64,000 nt of DNA from Pygmaiobacter massiliensis (lineage in GTDB: Bacteria; Bacillota; Clostridia; Oscillospirales; Ruminococcaceae). The stretch covers positions 1,009,166 to 1,073,165 of the forward strand of contig NZ_OAML01000003.1 in assembly GCF_900199435.1 (NCBI RefSeq), given 5' to 3'. Below, in pieces: positions 1 to 7,960 of this stretch. Position 1 is the first letter of the stretch. Each line of letters opens with the position of its first letter. The position numbers were made by a program, and so were the translations under genes. Under the pieces are notes generated by a model. That model was not told the origin of the DNA. It saw only the letters and a program-made list of their open reading frames with translations, and did not search any database.

Positions 1-215
1 TACTCGTTTGTGTGGGCATTGTAACCGCATTTTCTGCCCCGCCGCTAGGGCTGCTCGTTATGGGCGTTGGCTGCATTGGGCTTAGCATTGGTGCGTTGTT
101 CTGTATGGGATGCGTATTCCTTTGCCGCACAGTAATTCCTGCTACGGCACGTTTTGTCGGGCGGATATGCAGCAGAATTTTTCGCAGAAGACAGCCGAAA
201 ACGGCACAGGGCTAA
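1..215 (+). CDS. C-terminal end of a DUF1700-like (HAAS) membrane protein, partial
   Basis: Only the last 70 or so codons are in the window; the frame is open to base 1 and ends with TAA at 213-215. The visible part is a glycine/leucine-rich double membrane segment followed by a basic tail (RRRQPK), which resembles the C-terminus of DUF1700/HAAS proteins. These normally sit between a PadR regulator and a DUF4097 protein. The next gene 25 bases downstream is a DUF4097 protein, which supports the call. The function is not known beyond a likely regulatory or adaptor role at the membrane; the diagnostic N-terminal half lies outside the window. Confidence 0.6.
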   Translation, partial: LVCVGIVTAFSAPPLGLLVMGVGCIGLSIGALFCMGCVFLCRTVIPATARFVGRICSRIFRRRQPKTAQG

Positions 216-239
216 CTGAGCAGAAAGGGAAGGCTTTTT

Positions 240-1175
240 ATGAAGAATTTTTATAAGGTCATGGCAGGCCTGTGTGCTGGCTTGTTGGTGCTGGGTGTTC
301 TGTTCTCGGTGCTCGCGGTGTACACAGGGGCCAGCAGATATGTGACGGCCGATGGTACAATAGAGGTGACGGATTACATCCGGCTGCCGGCTTACTGGCT
401 GCAAGATAGATGGGAACAGGAACATGAGGTGCAGGTTCCCGAAACCCCGCAAAGCAACTCTGCCGGCGTGGTAGTAATTGAACCCGAGCACAATGGCGAT
501 ACCGCTGTTTCGCAGCCGAATTCCGCAGCTGATGAAGTTTCCAGCGTCCCCGTTTTCCAAAAGGGGACCTACGAAATTCACAGCATTGACGCAGAGCTGG
601 GCGCAGGTGAGTTTATTCTGCGCCACGGTGACGGGTTCGCCGTTACCAGCGAGCGTGGCGATGTGGGCAAAATCAATTCTTATGTCGAAAACGGCGTTTG
701 GAAATTGGAAGGCCCCGACCACCTTGTCAATTTTGCTAAAACTTTGGGTCGCGTTACGATTACGGTGCCGAAAGACTTCTATGCGGAATCTCTGGAAATT
801 GAACTGGGCGCCGGTAAAATGACGATAAAAGAGCTGACTGCCAAATACGCAAGTGTTTCCGTAGGTGCAGGCCAGATTGAGATGAAGGACTGCTACCTCG
901 AATCCGCAGATTTGGAATGTGCCATGGGCGAACTGCTGTTTGACGGCACGCTGACTGGCAAAGGATCGATTGACTGCGGTATGGGCAATGTGGAAGTGTA
1001 CACCAAAGGAAATCCGCAGGACTATGGCTATAGCGTAGATTGTGGCATGGGCAATGTAGAAATTGCAGGCCACAAATACAGCGGCCTTGGCGCAGAGGCG
1101 GTACAAAATACCGGCGCCGCAAATTATTATGAGATTGATTGCGGCATGGGTAATGTGGAATTCCGCATCGGATAA
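240..1175 (+). CDS. DUF4097-family beta-repeat membrane-anchored protein
   Basis: 311 residues. An N-terminal hydrophobic segment (about residues 8-30) is followed by a Pro/Glu/Ser-rich linker and a C-terminal beta-solenoid-like region of DUF4097 type. The solenoid shows three copies of the turn DCGMGNVE (near residues 245, 263 and 298) after weaker variants, the repeat expected of this family. Family members are extracytoplasmic proteins of unclear molecular function, usually found in envelope-stress or PadR loci. It follows the DUF1700-like gene and precedes PspC and LiaF-like genes, so all four are likely one envelope-response operon. The ATG at 240 has a GGAAGG ribosome binding site. Confidence 0.8.
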   Translation: MKNFYKVMAGLCAGLLVLGVLFSVLAVYTGASRYVTADGTIEVTDYIRLPAYWLQDRWEQEHEVQVPETPQSNSAGVVVIEPEHNGDTAVSQPNSAADEVSSVPVFQKGTYEIHSIDAELGAGEFILRHGDGFAVTSERGDVGKINSYVENGVWKLEGPDHLVNFAKTLGRVTITVPKDFYAESLEIELGAGKMTIKELTAKYASVSVGAGQIEMKDCYLESADLECAMGELLFDGTLTGKGSIDCGMGNVEVYTKGNPQDYGYSVDCGMGNVEIAGHKYSGLGAEAVQNTGAANYYEIDCGMGNVEFRIG

Positions 1176-1252
1176 AAGCGCTGCAGAAATTCGGCAGCGG
1201 ATACCTTAAAGCGTTTTAATGTAAATTATTGTTAAGAAAGGAACGATGACAA

Positions 1253-1441
1253 ATGGAACCGAAAAAACTGACAAAAGATCGCTCTCGTGCAATGCTGTGC
1301 GGCGTTTGCGCAGGCCTTGCAGAGTATGCAGGCATTGACGTTACCATCGTGCGACTGCTCACTGTGCTACTGGCGTTTACCAGCATTGGCCTGATTTTAT
1401 ATATCATTGCCGCCATCATTATGCCGGATAAAACTTATTAA
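1253..1441 (+). CDS. PspC-domain small membrane protein
   Basis: 62 residues, almost entirely a PspC domain: basic N-terminus with KKLTKDRSRAMLCGVCAGLAE, then IDVTIVRLL and one long membrane helix ending in IMPDK. In enterobacteria PspC senses inner-membrane damage; short stand-alone PspC proteins in Firmicutes are of unknown detailed function but occur with LiaF/DUF4097 genes as here. The length is typical for stand-alone versions. A ribosome binding site GAAAGGA precedes the ATG. Confidence 0.85.
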   Translation: MEPKKLTKDRSRAMLCGVCAGLAEYAGIDVTIVRLLTVLLAFTSIGLILYIIAAIIMPDKTY

Positions 1442-1486
1442 CTGTTTTCAATCACCCTGTGATTAATTATGTGAGGAGAATATAAT

Positions 1487-2167
1487 ATGCGAAAAAGAAT
1501 TGGAAGCGTTTTGTGGGGCGTTGCCTTCATCATTGCCGGCTTGGGTTTTGCAGGTAACGCATTTGGCATCTGGGATTTTGACATCTTCTTTGATGGTTGG
1601 TGGACCCTGTTCATCATTATTCCGGCCATTATCAGTATGGTAGAGAACGGCCCCAATACCGGCAACAGTATCTGGCTGATTGTAGGCGGTGTGCTGCTGC
1701 TTTCCGCCCAGGATATTATTGACGGACGGATTGTTGGTAAGCTGTTCTTCCCGGTTATTCTGGTGTTGATTGGATTTTCCATCATTTTTGGTAACCGTGT
1801 GCGCCAGTCGGTGCCGCAAAGCGCATTTGCAAGCGTGCCTGTGGGCGGTGTGCCGGGGTATAACGCTATTTTCTCAGGCAACGATGTGCGCTGGCCGGCA
1901 GAGCAATTCACTGGCGCAAGCCTTTCCGCTGTGTTCGGCGGCGTTACGCTCGATCTGCGCAATGCAATTATTACAGAAGATGTCGTCATTAACAGCACCT
2001 GCATTTTTGCGGGCATTGACATCTATGTACCGCAGAACGTACAGGTTAAGGTTGCCGGTGTGCCGGTATTTGGCGGGGTGGATAACAAAGCTGCCAATGC
2101 AGCACCCAATGCACCTACCGTATATGTCAACAGCACCTGCATTTTTGGCGGCGTAGACATTAAATAA
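1487..2167 (+). CDS. LiaF-like membrane protein (DUF5668 region plus LiaF C-terminal-like domain)
   Basis: 226 residues. The N-terminal 100 residues hold about four hydrophobic helices with a GWWTLFIIIPAIISM segment typical of LiaF/DUF5668 proteins. The C-terminal half is a beta-rich domain with two copies of the strand motif NSTCIF(A/G)G(I/V)DI (residues ~167 and ~214), like the C-terminal domain of LiaF/DUF2154. LiaF restrains the LiaRS cell-envelope stress system in Bacillus; no LiaRS genes are in the window, so the partner is unknown. It is the last gene of the opening operon; a terminator follows at 2184-2218. Confidence 0.75.
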   Translation: MRKRIGSVLWGVAFIIAGLGFAGNAFGIWDFDIFFDGWWTLFIIIPAIISMVENGPNTGNSIWLIVGGVLLLSAQDIIDGRIVGKLFFPVILVLIGFSIIFGNRVRQSVPQSAFASVPVGGVPGYNAIFSGNDVRWPAEQFTGASLSAVFGGVTLDLRNAIITEDVVINSTCIFAGIDIYVPQNVQVKVAGVPVFGGVDNKAANAAPNAPTVYVNSTCIFGGVDIK

Positions 2168-2183
2168 GTCGGTTTTCTTTTGG

Positions 2184-2218
2184 CTCCTCCAGGGCTTAGG
2201 CTTTGGGGGAGTTTTTTT
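2184..2218 (+). terminator. Rho-independent terminator after the LiaF-like gene
   Basis: An 8-bp stem (CTCCTCCA with TGGGGGAG, one G-U pair) is followed by seven T. It lies 17 bases after the stop codon and closes the opening operon. Confidence 0.8.
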
Positions 2219-2265
2219 GCGCGCAAAAAAATAAGGCAGCGCAATATAAAAAATTGCAAAACCTG

Positions 2266-2293
2266 TTGACAATAAAAAAATATGTGATATAGT
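2266..2293 (+). promoter_or_regulatory. SigA-type promoter of the YtrA-like operon
   Basis: TTGACA (2266-2271), 16-bp spacer, TATAGT (2288-2293). This is the only strong vegetative promoter between the terminator at 2184-2218 and the GntR gene. Confidence 0.75.
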
Positions 2294-2313
2294 TAGTTAC
2301 ACAAGTAATTAAC
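2292..2313 (+). promoter_or_regulatory. Probable autoregulatory operator of the GntR/YtrA regulator
   Basis: Inverted repeat GTTAGTTAC-acaa-GTAATTAAC with one mismatch between the arms. It begins in the -10 element and covers the expected start of transcription, the place where a YtrA-type repressor would block its own operon. Binding by the adjacent regulator is inference. Confidence 0.65.
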
Positions 2314-2349
2314 CACACAACCAATACGGGCAACAGCGAGGTGAGATGT

Positions 2350-2712
2350 TTGAACTTAAATTTGACTGAGGAAAAATCCATCTATCTACAGATAAGTGAA
2401 ACGATAGAGGACGATATCCTGCGCGACATTTTGCTGGAAGAGGAGCGGGTGCCCAGCACCAACGAGCTGGCAAAGCTTTATGGTATTAACCCGGCCACTG
2501 CAGCAAAGGGCGTAAATCTGCTGGTAGACAAAGGTATTCTTTATAAAAAGAGAGGTATCGGTATGTTTGTACAAACAGGGGCGAAAATGCAAATCGTCGC
2601 GCAGCGCAAATCAGAATTTTATGAAGCATTTGTTACGCGTTTGGTCGCAGAGGCGAAAAGCCTTGCCATCAGCGAACAAGAACTGATCGATATGATCCAC
2701 AAAGCATTGTAA
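2350..2712 (+). CDS. GntR-family transcriptional regulator, YtrA subfamily
   Basis: About 120 residues: a winged-helix GntR domain (IYLQISETIEDDIL..., then VPSTNELAKLYGINPATAAKG as the helix-turn-helix) and a short C-terminal tail without an effector domain, the size of YtrA-type repressors. I place the start at TTG 2350 because GAGGTGAG at 2338-2345 is correctly spaced for it; an in-frame GTG at 2341 lies inside that ribosome binding site. YtrA members repress adjacent ABC transporter operons and respond to cell-wall antibiotics or envelope stress. Here an ATPase and two membrane subunits follow directly, and a matching operator overlaps the promoter. Confidence 0.85.
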   Translation: MNLNLTEEKSIYLQISETIEDDILRDILLEEERVPSTNELAKLYGINPATAAKGVNLLVDKGILYKKRGIGMFVQTGAKMQIVAQRKSEFYEAFVTRLVAEAKSLAISEQELIDMIHKAL

Positions 2713-2725
2713 GGAGAAGAGCGGA

Positions 2726-3640
2726 ATGAATAACGTGACAACACAAACCCTTTCCTGCACCGGCATCACCAAAACTTATGGTAAAACCGAGGTCCTGCAC
2801 GGTGTTGACCTCACACTGGAAAAGGGTAAAATTTATGGCCTCATCGGCCGCAACGGCGCAGGCAAAACCACCCTGCTTTCTATTTTAACAGCACAGAACC
2901 CCGCTACCAGCGGCAGCGTTGTTTTTGATGGTGCAAAGGTGTGGGAAAACCAGGAAGCACTGGATCATATCTGCTTCTCGCGTGAGCTGAACCCCATGAC
3001 TTCGCTGGGCCAGAACAGCTTTAAAGTAAAAGAGTACCTGCGTATGGCTGCTACCTACTACCCCAATTGGGACAATGCTTACGCAGAGCGCATGGTCAAA
3101 GAATTTGGCCTGGATAAGAAAAAGCGAATCGCCAAGCTCAGCAAAGGCATGATGTCGATGGTTACGATTGTTGTAGCACTTGCTTCAGGCGCTGATTTCA
3201 CGATTCTCGACGAGCCGGTAGCGGGCTTGGACGTCGTAATGCGCGAGCGTTTTTACGACCTGCTGCTCGAAAACTATACCGAAACAGGGCGTACCTTCAT
3301 CGTTTCCACCCACATTATCGAAGAGGCTGCCAACGTGTTTGAAGAGGTTATCATCATCAAAGACGGCCGCCTGCTGATGAAAGAGAACACCGAAGAGCTA
3401 GTTGCTTCCTTTGCGCATGTTTCGGGCAAGGCCGAGGATGTGGATGCTGCCACGGCTGGCCTCGAATGCTACCGCGCTGAAAAAATCGGCCGTTCCAAAG
3501 CAATTTGTGTGCGCACCAAACCGGGCGATTCTATACGCAAACACACCGAAAAGTACGACCTGGACGTAGAGCCTATGAACCTGCAAAAAGTGTTTGTGGC
3601 ACTGTGCGGTGAAGAAAAACAAGAGGCGCAGTTCGCCTAA
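2726..3640 (+). CDS. ABC transporter ATP-binding protein (YtrB-like)
   Basis: 304 residues. Walker A GRNGAGKTT near residue 42, signature-like LSKGMMSM near 138, Walker B FTILDEPVAGLD near 160 and a switch histidine (STHIIEEA). The C-terminal ~90 residues are an extra domain seen in YtrB/BcrA-type ATPases. It energises export or membrane remodelling by the two integral membrane proteins that follow. The signature LSKGM instead of LSGGQ is common in this subfamily. ATG with GGAGAAGAG upstream, 13 bases after the regulator. Confidence 0.88.
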   Translation: MNNVTTQTLSCTGITKTYGKTEVLHGVDLTLEKGKIYGLIGRNGAGKTTLLSILTAQNPATSGSVVFDGAKVWENQEALDHICFSRELNPMTSLGQNSFKVKEYLRMAATYYPNWDNAYAERMVKEFGLDKKKRIAKLSKGMMSMVTIVVALASGADFTILDEPVAGLDVVMRERFYDLLLENYTETGRTFIVSTHIIEEAANVFEEVIIIKDGRLLMKENTEELVASFAHVSGKAEDVDAATAGLECYRAEKIGRSKAICVRTKPGDSIRKHTEKYDLDVEPMNLQKVFVALCGEEKQEAQFA

Positions 3641-3704
3641 TGCAACACTGGACGCCAACCCACGAAATTGGGTGGGGATGGCACCGAGAAAGGGAGAGGT
3701 TTTC

Positions 3705-4394
3705 ATGAACCAAGGGATGATTCGCAACCTGAAATATCAGGGGCGTATAATGGGCGAAATGCTGCTGTACACCCTGCTTACCGCTGCGGCAATGCTGGTA
3801 TGGCAGGCACTTACCACGCCGCTTTCTTACCTTGCTGCCAACCTTGCAGTAAACAGCGTGCTGTTTTTGGTGTTCGCAGCGTTTATTTGGAGCGCAGGCT
3901 GCTTTTTGGCAATGCACACCAGTTACATGCCGTATATGTTAGCGATGGGCACGACCCGTAAAGCCAGTTTTGCTGTTTGCCAGCTTTCTAAACTGGGCTA
4001 TGCGCTTGGCATTATTGTTATGGGACTTATTGCAAACGGATTTATCGGCGCGCTTTCTTCCGAAGAAAAACTGCCGTTTACCGGCTCGATTATTTTGCTG
4101 GTTTTTTGTGCGACTATCTTCTTTTGCAGTATGATGGAAGTTGTCGGCATTATGGCAAAACGCTTTGGCAAATGGGGTATGATTGCCTACGTTATTATCT
4201 GTATGATTATGGGCGGTGTTGTAGGTGGCACCGTTGCTATGTCCGGTACAGGTACGCTTGCTGACATTGCACAACACCTGATTCACTGGTCAAGCGGTAA
4301 TGGTTTGCTGTTTGCTGCTTGTGGATTGTTGCTGCTGCTCAGTGCGCTGTCTACACTGCTTTGCTGGCGCATTTATCGCAAAATTGAAGTTTAA
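3705..4394 (+). CDS. ABC-2 type membrane subunit of the YtrA-controlled transporter
   Basis: About 229 residues with six predicted membrane helices and no soluble domain. The start is set at ATG 3705 because GGGAGAGG precedes it; upstream in-frame codons run back into the ATPase gene and are not needed. It pairs with the ATPase upstream and the membrane protein at 4494. The substrate cannot be read from the sequence; YtrA-linked transporters are usually tied to envelope homeostasis or peptide antibiotics. Confidence 0.75.
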   Translation: MNQGMIRNLKYQGRIMGEMLLYTLLTAAAMLVWQALTTPLSYLAANLAVNSVLFLVFAAFIWSAGCFLAMHTSYMPYMLAMGTTRKASFAVCQLSKLGYALGIIVMGLIANGFIGALSSEEKLPFTGSIILLVFCATIFFCSMMEVVGIMAKRFGKWGMIAYVIICMIMGGVVGGTVAMSGTGTLADIAQHLIHWSSGNGLLFAACGLLLLLSALSTLLCWRIYRKIEV

Positions 4395-4493
4395 GCCGTC
4401 TGCTACGGCGATTATCACTGATTTTACTCGTGTGGCTTTGGGGCGGGCACTTCGCCCTCAAGGCACTTTCCCGAAAGGAAGGGTCATAAAACA

Positions 4494-5213
4494 ATGTTGC
4501 TTTCTATCAAACAACAATTTAAACTGCAGTGGGATAATCTGTGGCAGTTTGCGCTGATTATGCTGGGTATGTTCGTCGTTGGTTTCATCATCGTTTCGGT
4601 GCTGGTAGCTACCGGCGTAGCAGATACTACTGCAACGCTCGCTTCACTTTTCGCTGTTCTCGGTCTGGGATTCTGGTTCTTTGGCGTAGGTGCCCAGATG
4701 AGCATTGGCTTAAACAATGGCATTACAATGAGCCGTACCCGCAAAGGTTACCTCGCGGCCCATTACGTGGTTAGCCTGGTTTATACTGTGGCACAGTGTG
4801 CGCTGATGCTTCTCCTGTTTCAGCTGGACCGGCTTATGCTGAGAACTTTCTTCTCACATCTGAAGCTTGATGTGGATTTTTCCGTATTCTTTGGTTGGAA
4901 AGTCCTGCTGCTGGTCGTGGTGGCTGGTGTCGTGGTGGCATCTTTCCTCGGCGCGCTGCTGGCCCGTTATGGCAAAACCGCTTTCTGGATTCTCTGGGCC
5001 ATTTGGATGTTTACTTTTCTGGTGTTGCCCCGTGCAAGCGAGGCTGCCGCGGAAAGTGGTAATGCCACGATTCTTGGCATGATTGCGATTCGTGTGGTAG
5101 AGTTTTTCACCAGCATTCCGCTTTCTACTTGGAAAGTTTTGGGCGGAGTAGGCTTGGTAGTCTGTTTGATTAGCAATTTTCTGCTGGTCCGCAAAACAGC
5201 CGTTACAAACTGA
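4494..5213 (+). CDS. Second ABC-2 type membrane subunit
   Basis: 239 residues, six predicted membrane helices, with an amphipathic cytosolic start (LLSIKQQFKLQWDNLWQF) typical of ABC-2 permease subunits. Separated from the previous membrane gene by about 100 bases containing a small GC-rich hairpin but no evident promoter, so probably the last gene of the operon. GGAAGGG lies 11-17 bases before the start. A terminator follows at 5222-5260. Confidence 0.72.
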   Translation: MLLSIKQQFKLQWDNLWQFALIMLGMFVVGFIIVSVLVATGVADTTATLASLFAVLGLGFWFFGVGAQMSIGLNNGITMSRTRKGYLAAHYVVSLVYTVAQCALMLLLFQLDRLMLRTFFSHLKLDVDFSVFFGWKVLLLVVVAGVVVASFLGALLARYGKTAFWILWAIWMFTFLVLPRASEAAAESGNATILGMIAIRVVEFFTSIPLSTWKVLGGVGLVVCLISNFLLVRKTAVTN

Positions 5214-5221
5214 ATCAAGAG

Positions 5222-5260
5222 AAAAGAGCGCCGTTTTAGTGGAAAAACAGCGCTCTTTTT
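5222..5260 (+). terminator. Terminator of the YtrA-type ABC operon
   Basis: AGAGCGC (5225-5231) pairs with GCGCTCT (5250-5256), with further pairing of the CGTTTT/AAAACA region inside, then a run of T. Confidence 0.85.
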
Positions 5261-5318
5261 GTTATACTCAAGAAAGTACCTGTTGCATACATAGAGCAGG
5301 TGGGAAAGGAACAAAACA

Positions 5319-6095
5319 ATGAGATTGATTTCATGGAATGTAAACGGCCTGCGTGCTGTGCTCAATAAAGGGTTCATCGACATCTTTCAGGAGCTGAATG
5401 CCGATATTTTTTGTCTGCAAGAAACCAAGATGCAGCCGGGCCAGGCAGAAATAGAGCTGCCGGGTTACACCCAATATTGGAATAGTGCCGAGAAAAAAGG
5501 TTACTCAGGCACTGCGGTGTTTACGCGCATTGCCCCTATTTCGGTTACATACGGCATCGGCTTAGAGGAGTTTGACCACGAGGGCAGACTGATTACCCTT
5601 GAGTTTGAAGATTTTTACTTAGTGAACTGCTATACACCTAACGCACAGCGCGGGCTGGCACGGCTGGGCTTTCGCATGAGCTGGGAGGATGCCCTGCGCG
5701 ATTATCTGATGGCGCTTGACATCACAAAGCCAGTGATTTATACCGGAGATTTGAATGTAGCGCATCAGGAAATTGATCTTAAAAATCCGAAAAGCAACCG
5801 TGGCAATGCAGGTTTTTCTGATGAAGAACGCGGTAAAATGAGCGAGCTTCTCGATGCCGGATTTGTGGATACCTACCGTGCACTCTACCCAGAGCAGACA
5901 GGCGCTTACAGCTGGTGGAGCTATATGTACCATGCGCGTGAAAATAACGCAGGATGGCGTATCGACTATTTTATCGTCAGCCGTCGGCTGCTGCCGCTTG
6001 TGACAGATGCTTTGATTCTGCCGCAGGTGCAGGGGAGCGACCACTGCCCGGTAGGGCTGGAATTACAGGAGGCTGCGGCGCTCGCTACAGTTTAG
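5319..6095 (+). CDS. xth: Exodeoxyribonuclease III / AP endonuclease (ExoA-XthA type)
   Basis: 258 residues, full family length. Catalytic motifs are all present: ISWNVNGLRA at the N-terminus, LQETKMQ (metal-binding Glu), YTGDLNVAHQEID (Asp/Asn pair) and GSDHCP near the C-terminus (Asp-His). The enzyme incises abasic sites and acts as a 3'-5' exonuclease and 3'-phosphatase in base excision repair. ATG with GGGAAAGGA upstream. The following membrane protein starts 25 bases after the stop, so the two may be cotranscribed. Confidence 0.95.
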   Translation: MRLISWNVNGLRAVLNKGFIDIFQELNADIFCLQETKMQPGQAEIELPGYTQYWNSAEKKGYSGTAVFTRIAPISVTYGIGLEEFDHEGRLITLEFEDFYLVNCYTPNAQRGLARLGFRMSWEDALRDYLMALDITKPVIYTGDLNVAHQEIDLKNPKSNRGNAGFSDEERGKMSELLDAGFVDTYRALYPEQTGAYSWWSYMYHARENNAGWRIDYFIVSRRLLPLVTDALILPQVQGSDHCPVGLELQEAAALATV

Positions 6096-6119
6096 GCAAT
6101 AGAAAAGGAGGAGTGCGAG

Positions 6120-7004
6120 ATGAAAAAACGCTTGCTCACCACGATAACTCTTTTGTGGGTCATGTGCCTGCTCGGCATTCCGGCACTGGCCGATACCGGC
6201 CCGAAGCCCGCGCTGACCATTACCGTGCAGCATCCACCGCAAGAGCCGTACTACCTTGATTTGCTGGTGCAGCGAGATGCACCCTATGATAACCTGTATG
6301 AAGCGCGAGGGGATCTTGATAAAGAGATGCTGGAACTGCTGAAAAGCCAAATGTCAAATGGATGGTACCCGGCACTTTCTTATGGCAACGGCATTCCGCT
6401 ACATGGTAAGCTGACTGGCGAACCAGTCAAAAACGGAACGATGATGCACCGCTTTTCATATTTTGGAGTACCAGAGCAATACCGCATTTTCATCGTAACC
6501 GAAAGTGGTAAAATGACACTTTCGGTGCCGATGCAGAAGGAAGCGTTTCAAGAAAAAGTAACCTTCGATTATGAAAAGGCGCAGCAAACAACATTTGGCG
6601 AGGCCGAAGTAGGGCAGAAGAACCAGTTGATGGCTTATTTTATCCAATTTTTGACAACACTACTACCGACGCTTCTTTTAGAAGGCGTAGTGCTGATTTT
6701 ATTTCGCTATCCGCTGCGGCGCAATTTACGGCCGTTTTTGGCAGCGAACATTGCCACCCAGGTTTTGCTTACGGTGGCACTTGGCACGGTGCTTCACCAA
6801 ACCGGCTTGATTGAAGCATATCTGCTTTTGCCGCTGCTCGAACTTATTATTTTTGCAGTAGAGGCCGCTTATTATCACAAGGTGCTGGTGCGCCCGGCCG
6901 GGCCAGGCAAGCCGGTGTTGTATGCGTTTGTGGCCAATTTGCTCAGCTTTGGCTGTGGCTTTTTGATGATGAATTTCGAGTTTGGCATCCATACCATGTT
7001 TTAG
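6120..7004 (+). CDS. Membrane protein of unknown function with signal peptide
   Basis: 294 residues, not recognised. A signal peptide (MKKRLLTTITLLWVMCLLGIP, cleavage near ALADT) is followed by an extracytoplasmic domain of about 140 residues and then four or five membrane helices from residue ~175 on. Similar signal-domain-plus-membrane proteins occur in Clostridia next to DNA repair or transporter genes without assigned function. Strong ribosome binding site AAAAGGAGGAG. No catalytic motif is visible. Confidence 0.65.
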   Translation: MKKRLLTTITLLWVMCLLGIPALADTGPKPALTITVQHPPQEPYYLDLLVQRDAPYDNLYEARGDLDKEMLELLKSQMSNGWYPALSYGNGIPLHGKLTGEPVKNGTMMHRFSYFGVPEQYRIFIVTESGKMTLSVPMQKEAFQEKVTFDYEKAQQTTFGEAEVGQKNQLMAYFIQFLTTLLPTLLLEGVVLILFRYPLRRNLRPFLAANIATQVLLTVALGTVLHQTGLIEAYLLLPLLELIIFAVEAAYYHKVLVRPAGPGKPVLYAFVANLLSFGCGFLMMNFEFGIHTMF

Positions 7005-7156
7005 CGCAGCGTGCTAAATATATAACCGACAAAAGTGCTGGGTGATAACGCACTTATTTATTTGTTCACAGTGGGCAAGGGCGTTGCCTGCATAATAAAA
7101 CTTCTGTGTAGTGCGTGAATTTGCACAGCACTGCCACGGAGAAAGAAGGCTTACGT

Positions 7157-7852
7157 TTGCTGCAAATTTTGGTTTTGGTTTATCTGGTGCTGCTTGGACA
7201 GCTGCTCTTTGTAGGTGGTAGCCGCCGCTTTTTCAAATACTATCCTATCTCAAAGACATGTGCCAGCGCGGGCTTTTTGGTGATGGCTCCCTTTGCATGG
7301 CTCACCGGGCAAAGCAATGTTTCGGTCACGGCTTTTACCATTTGTATGGTGGCCTTGGTGCTGTGTGCGGCAGGGGATATTTTACTCGGTTTTGCCAACA
7401 TCCGCGGCGGCTCGCAAGGTTCCATTTTTAAACTTGGCGTAATGGCGTTTGGCCTTGCACACTTGGTATTCTGCGCACTGTATTATACTGAGTCGCAGTT
7501 CTATTTGCTGGACTTACTGCCCCCGCTGCTTTGCGTAACGATTACCTTCTTTCTCGAAAAGTGCAAAGTGTTGCGACTGCGCAAAATGAGAGTGCCTGCA
7601 CTTTGCTACAGCTTTTTGGTCGGTCTCATGGTCACCAAAGCGGTTGGGCTGACAGTATGGGACGGCTTTTACGACCAGCGCCATCTGCTGCTTGCCATAG
7701 GCAGTGTGCTTTTTATTGTGTCAGATATTATTTTGGTGTTCATGTATTTTGGCACCGCCCTCAACGACCGCAAACGTCATATTTTGAGATTCTTTAATCT
7801 TTCTACCTATTACATCGGGGTATTGCTGATTGCGCTTTCGCTGTTCTATTAA
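7157..7852 (+). CDS. YhhN/TMEM86-like membrane protein (lysoplasmalogenase family)
   Basis: About 231 residues and eight membrane helices. Family hallmarks are the intramembrane polar positions: SKT in the first helices, CAAGDILLGF near the centre, FGLAHLVF, and LFIVSDIILVF with NLSTYYIGVL at the end. YhhN/TMEM86 proteins hydrolyse the vinyl ether bond of lysoplasmalogens; plasmalogens occur in anaerobic clostridia, so the role is plausible but not proven here. I favour TTG 7157 because AGAAGG is spaced 7 bases before it. A GTG at 7115 is in frame but has no visible ribosome binding site. Confidence 0.65.
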   Translation: MLQILVLVYLVLLGQLLFVGGSRRFFKYYPISKTCASAGFLVMAPFAWLTGQSNVSVTAFTICMVALVLCAAGDILLGFANIRGGSQGSIFKLGVMAFGLAHLVFCALYYTESQFYLLDLLPPLLCVTITFFLEKCKVLRLRKMRVPALCYSFLVGLMVTKAVGLTVWDGFYDQRHLLLAIGSVLFIVSDIILVFMYFGTALNDRKRHILRFFNLSTYYIGVLLIALSLFY

Positions 7853-7922
7853 AAGTGCAAAAAATAGCGATGCGAGTTTTTGCCAACTCAATTTGGGCGA
7901 AGTGCAAAAGCGAGTGTTTACG

Positions 7923-7960
7923 AAAAAAGCTGCTGTGAAATGCATCACAGCAGCTTTTTT
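7923..7960. terminator. Bidirectional terminator between convergent genes
   Basis: AAAAAAGCTGCTGTGA and TCACAGCAGCTTTTTT form a perfect 16-bp arm pair. It lies between the YhhN-like gene (plus) and the siderophore ATPase (minus); the stop codon of the latter overlaps it. Confidence 0.92.

Noticed and set aside
45-1106. 353-codon minus-strand frame at the window start
   Set aside because: Antisense to the DUF4097 gene; composition is that of a reversed repeat protein.
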